Shown here: in pieces, positions 61,661 to 64,000 of the stretch | How positions within the stretch are numbered: the stretch's first letter is position 1 | Layout: each line of letters starts with the position of its first letter | From: Holacanthus passer | Lineage: Eukaryota; Chordata; Actinopteri; Pomacanthidae | Direction: 5' to 3' | DNA length: 64,000 bases | Assembly (NCBI GenBank): GCA_025331565.1 | Contig: JAFREQ010000030.1 | Span: 3,162,001-3,226,000 of the forward strand | Notes under the pieces: generated by a model | Databases searched by the model: none | Seen by the model: only the letters and a program-made list of their open reading frames with translations | What the model was told of the DNA's origin: nothing | Translations under genes and position numbers: made by a program

Positions 61661-64000
61661 CAGTTTTGAGGCAGATTTTGCCGCTCTCTGGACAGCTAGA
61701 CAGTTTGTACAGTCTGTATTCATTTACCACAAACAGCCAATGTAGAAACAGCCATTAGCTGGAGCCAGCTACCATTGTATGCATTGACCGCAGGCGCGCA
61801 GAGTGTCTGAACTTACCAGCAGCTCCACTTCTCTCTCTGTTATTTTTATCCAGGTCCCTCTATTTTTGTTCTTGTGCCCGTTCACTCATAAAGTCATAAA
61901 GCCTCGGGATAAGCATGAAGTTTAGCGTGACACAGATGTGTCTTTGCCTCAATTGTCACGACCGAGGGTGAATTTAGCACCCGTCTATATCTGTAAAATG
62001 GATATAGACTACCAAATGCCAAGTATATTCATGCCTCACTGAAGTGCCTTAATTGCCTCTTGTCCTTTTTGATCTTCAAAAATCAAGGCAATTCAATCAT
62101 CTCCCCTGTGTGAATGATCAGAATTGTGCGGTTCAGCATGTGAGCTCAGCAAGAAGTAACTTTGCAAACCAAGCTGACTCTCTTTCTGACCTGCGTCCCA
62201 CATTTATGTTTTTTTTTACTTTATGGTGCATCCTTTTGTGGAAACTTTGAAAATAATTAACATTGATTTCAACCGTGAAAAGCTCTCAGCTGTGTTATCT
62301 GACAGGTTGCACGCTGCAGCGGATTTGACGGCAGGCTGACCAAAAGGCGACGTGGAGGACAGCCACCGTACTCCGTAACAGGTTAAGATCAATTCGCAGG
62401 ACTCGCGATGTATCGATCACTCAGCCAGGGACGGTGGTGGAAGGAAAAAGTTCATCACCACCTCTTTGTTAAAGCGGGATCAACCACAGCCTGGTGTTAC
62501 TACCTGATTTTTTCTTATTTCGTGCTGCCATTTATTATATGTGCCTATCGTTCTAAAAGCGTTATTCTTGCAATGTAAGTCTTTGCACCTTCATGTAGAA
62601 TGAAAGAGCGTGAAATAATAAGAATAATTCCTTTCCGTACCTCACAATAGCCTCCTGCATTGTATTCTTACCTTTTCACTTTAGTCATACAACGAGAAAA
62701 CGTTGGCTCATTCCACTTGAAAATTTTATGCTTACAGTACTTCTTGCTGAATCCTACAGTGCTACTACATGGACTTTATGAATATCATATTCAAACAGTA
62801 CGAGTGCACTCACAAACACACCACAGCGCCTGAGACAAAATACCTTCGAGTGCTCATATATGCAAAATGCTAACATATTCCTAAGTACCACAGTGCCATG
62901 TTACATTGCTGCCAGCCTTGTAATTTTCATATGAATATTGCATCTGTGCTTCCTTCCCCTCTCAGTCTGTGTTATTGTGTCAAATGCAGGGCTAGATTTG
63001 TCTCTTCTTAGCAACAGAGGAAGGCTTCCACCGCCTGCAGCCAGGTTCTGGGGCCTGCCTGTGTAAGATTGAAGCTTTTGTTTCTGCTTGGTGAGTGCAA
63101 AGGGCTGAGGGGAAAAGGAGGGAGGAGCGGGGAGAAAGAGAGGGAGGACAGGGCGGGAGGTGGGGGAAAATGGGCAGGGGGAAGGGTGCTTCAAAAGAGA
63201 GACCCCCAGCGTTGTGCCTGAGGTTTCCATCTGTCGGCAAGAGGGGTGCAACATACACAGGAACGCTGATTGATGCGTGCACACGAGTGCTCATAAACAT
63301 CATCATCACGCGTGCATGAAATCACACACTCTTTTTTTTTTTTTTGTAGTTGAGGGGTGATGATGACAGAGCGGGGTGACACACAGGCTGACAGACAGGC
63401 AGATCCTCAGAGGCTTTGCCTGATAGGAGAGAGTGTGTGCGGCGCTTTGTGCATTTCAAGGTTTCAGTATCTTTAAAGCCACCCTGGGCACTGTCCTAAA
63501 TCCAGAGGGTCGAATGCAGATGATCACAAGAATGTAGACACGGTCACAGCTCTGCTTAGCAGAGGCTTCGCAAGATCATAAATCCAACAACGCTTGAATT
63601 CAGTCTGTGGCAGAAAAGATGTGATCGGTGCTTACTGTGCCAGTAATGCTGAGGATCATAAAAGTATAGTTTTAGTGCAGAAAAACCTGAGCCAGCCAGT
63701 TTCAATTTTGCGAATGTTTCATCATATAAGCCTCCCTCCCACAAAACCCAACGAGAAACATCTCTGATTCTCTGTAGATGAAGAAACATCTTATCCAAGT
63801 GGAAACCCTCACAACCAACATTCAGACCCACTTTATTGTGTGGCAGTGACAATGAGAGCACAGAAGCCAGGAAGGCAACAGGGCGCGAGTCCCAAATGCC
63901 GTAGCCTTGCCAGGGATAATAACAGCAGCAGAAGTAATATATTCATGCATGCATAGAGTGATCTGTTTCACCCCCAGCCAAAAGCACGCTGGCAGAACTC
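61661..64000. other. upstream gene desert, right edge
   Basis: Unique sequence, a purine-rich block at 63100-63200, and a poly-T at 63331-63345. No exon-like frame or recognisable protein was found up to the window edge. Confidence 0.55.

Noticed and set aside
1..64000. CRISPR arrays, bacterial operons, rRNA genes, viral genes
   Set aside because: No spaced identical repeats, ribosome-binding-site-led gene strings, rRNA blocks or viral protein motifs were seen; all regular repeats are eukaryotic microsatellites.

Overview
This is vertebrate, almost certainly teleost (probably spiny-rayed fish), genomic DNA with a single recognisable protein-coding gene. The evidence for a fish is the very dense CA/TG, GA and poly-T microsatellites, several relics of repeats I know from teleost genomes (a Rex-type LINE 3' end with a GATG-like tail, hAT-like short elements with CAGTGG termini, a palindromic MITE-like element in four copies, a Tc1/mariner relic), and a compact protocadherin gene with introns of only 0.6-1.9 kb.

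The gene is pcdh18 (protocadherin-18, delta-2 non-clustered protocadherin), on the minus strand. Its four coding exons are at 33352-35841, 32637-32725, 31823-31995 and 29053-29882. The frame stays open across all three GT-AG junctions and gives 1193 residues: signal peptide, six cadherin repeats, one transmembrane helix, and a long cytoplasmic tail with the delta-protocadherin conserved motifs and a WAVE-complex-binding (WIRS) motif. The 3' UTR probably runs to an AATAAA at 28244-28249. The 5' UTR/promoter lies just above 35841 in a CpG-richer, TATA-less region with a strong G-quadruplex motif. Whether this is the a or b teleost paralogue cannot be settled from the window.

Layout: 1-28.2 kb is non-coding DNA downstream of the gene with microsatellites, the LINE relic (10.9-11.5 kb), hAT-like relics (12.3, 14.7 and 25.0 kb), two copies of an unnamed ~450-500 bp repeat (8.2 and 19.2 kb), foldback MITE copies (22.7 and 26.9 kb) and CTCF-like motifs (9.0-9.2, 24.3 and 28.06-28.10 kb). 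28.2-37 kb is pcdh18 and its promoter. 37-64 kb is upstream gene desert, with two further MITE copies (40.8 and 55.0 kb), a mariner relic (61.6 kb), long purine- or pyrimidine-biased tracts, and many non-repetitive, homeodomain-site-rich segments that look like conserved non-coding regulatory elements. The human PCDH18 locus also sits in a gene desert, so a regulatory-desert reading is natural.

I did not find a new multi-gene system. The observations most worth a second look are a possible intron-1-retained short pcdh18 isoform with its own polyadenylation signal, the promoter-side G-quadruplex, a 53-bp perfectly alternating purine-pyrimidine tract, CTCF-like motifs beside the 3' end of the gene, an unrecognised 151-codon open stretch preceded by a good splice acceptor, and the unnamed repeat pair.
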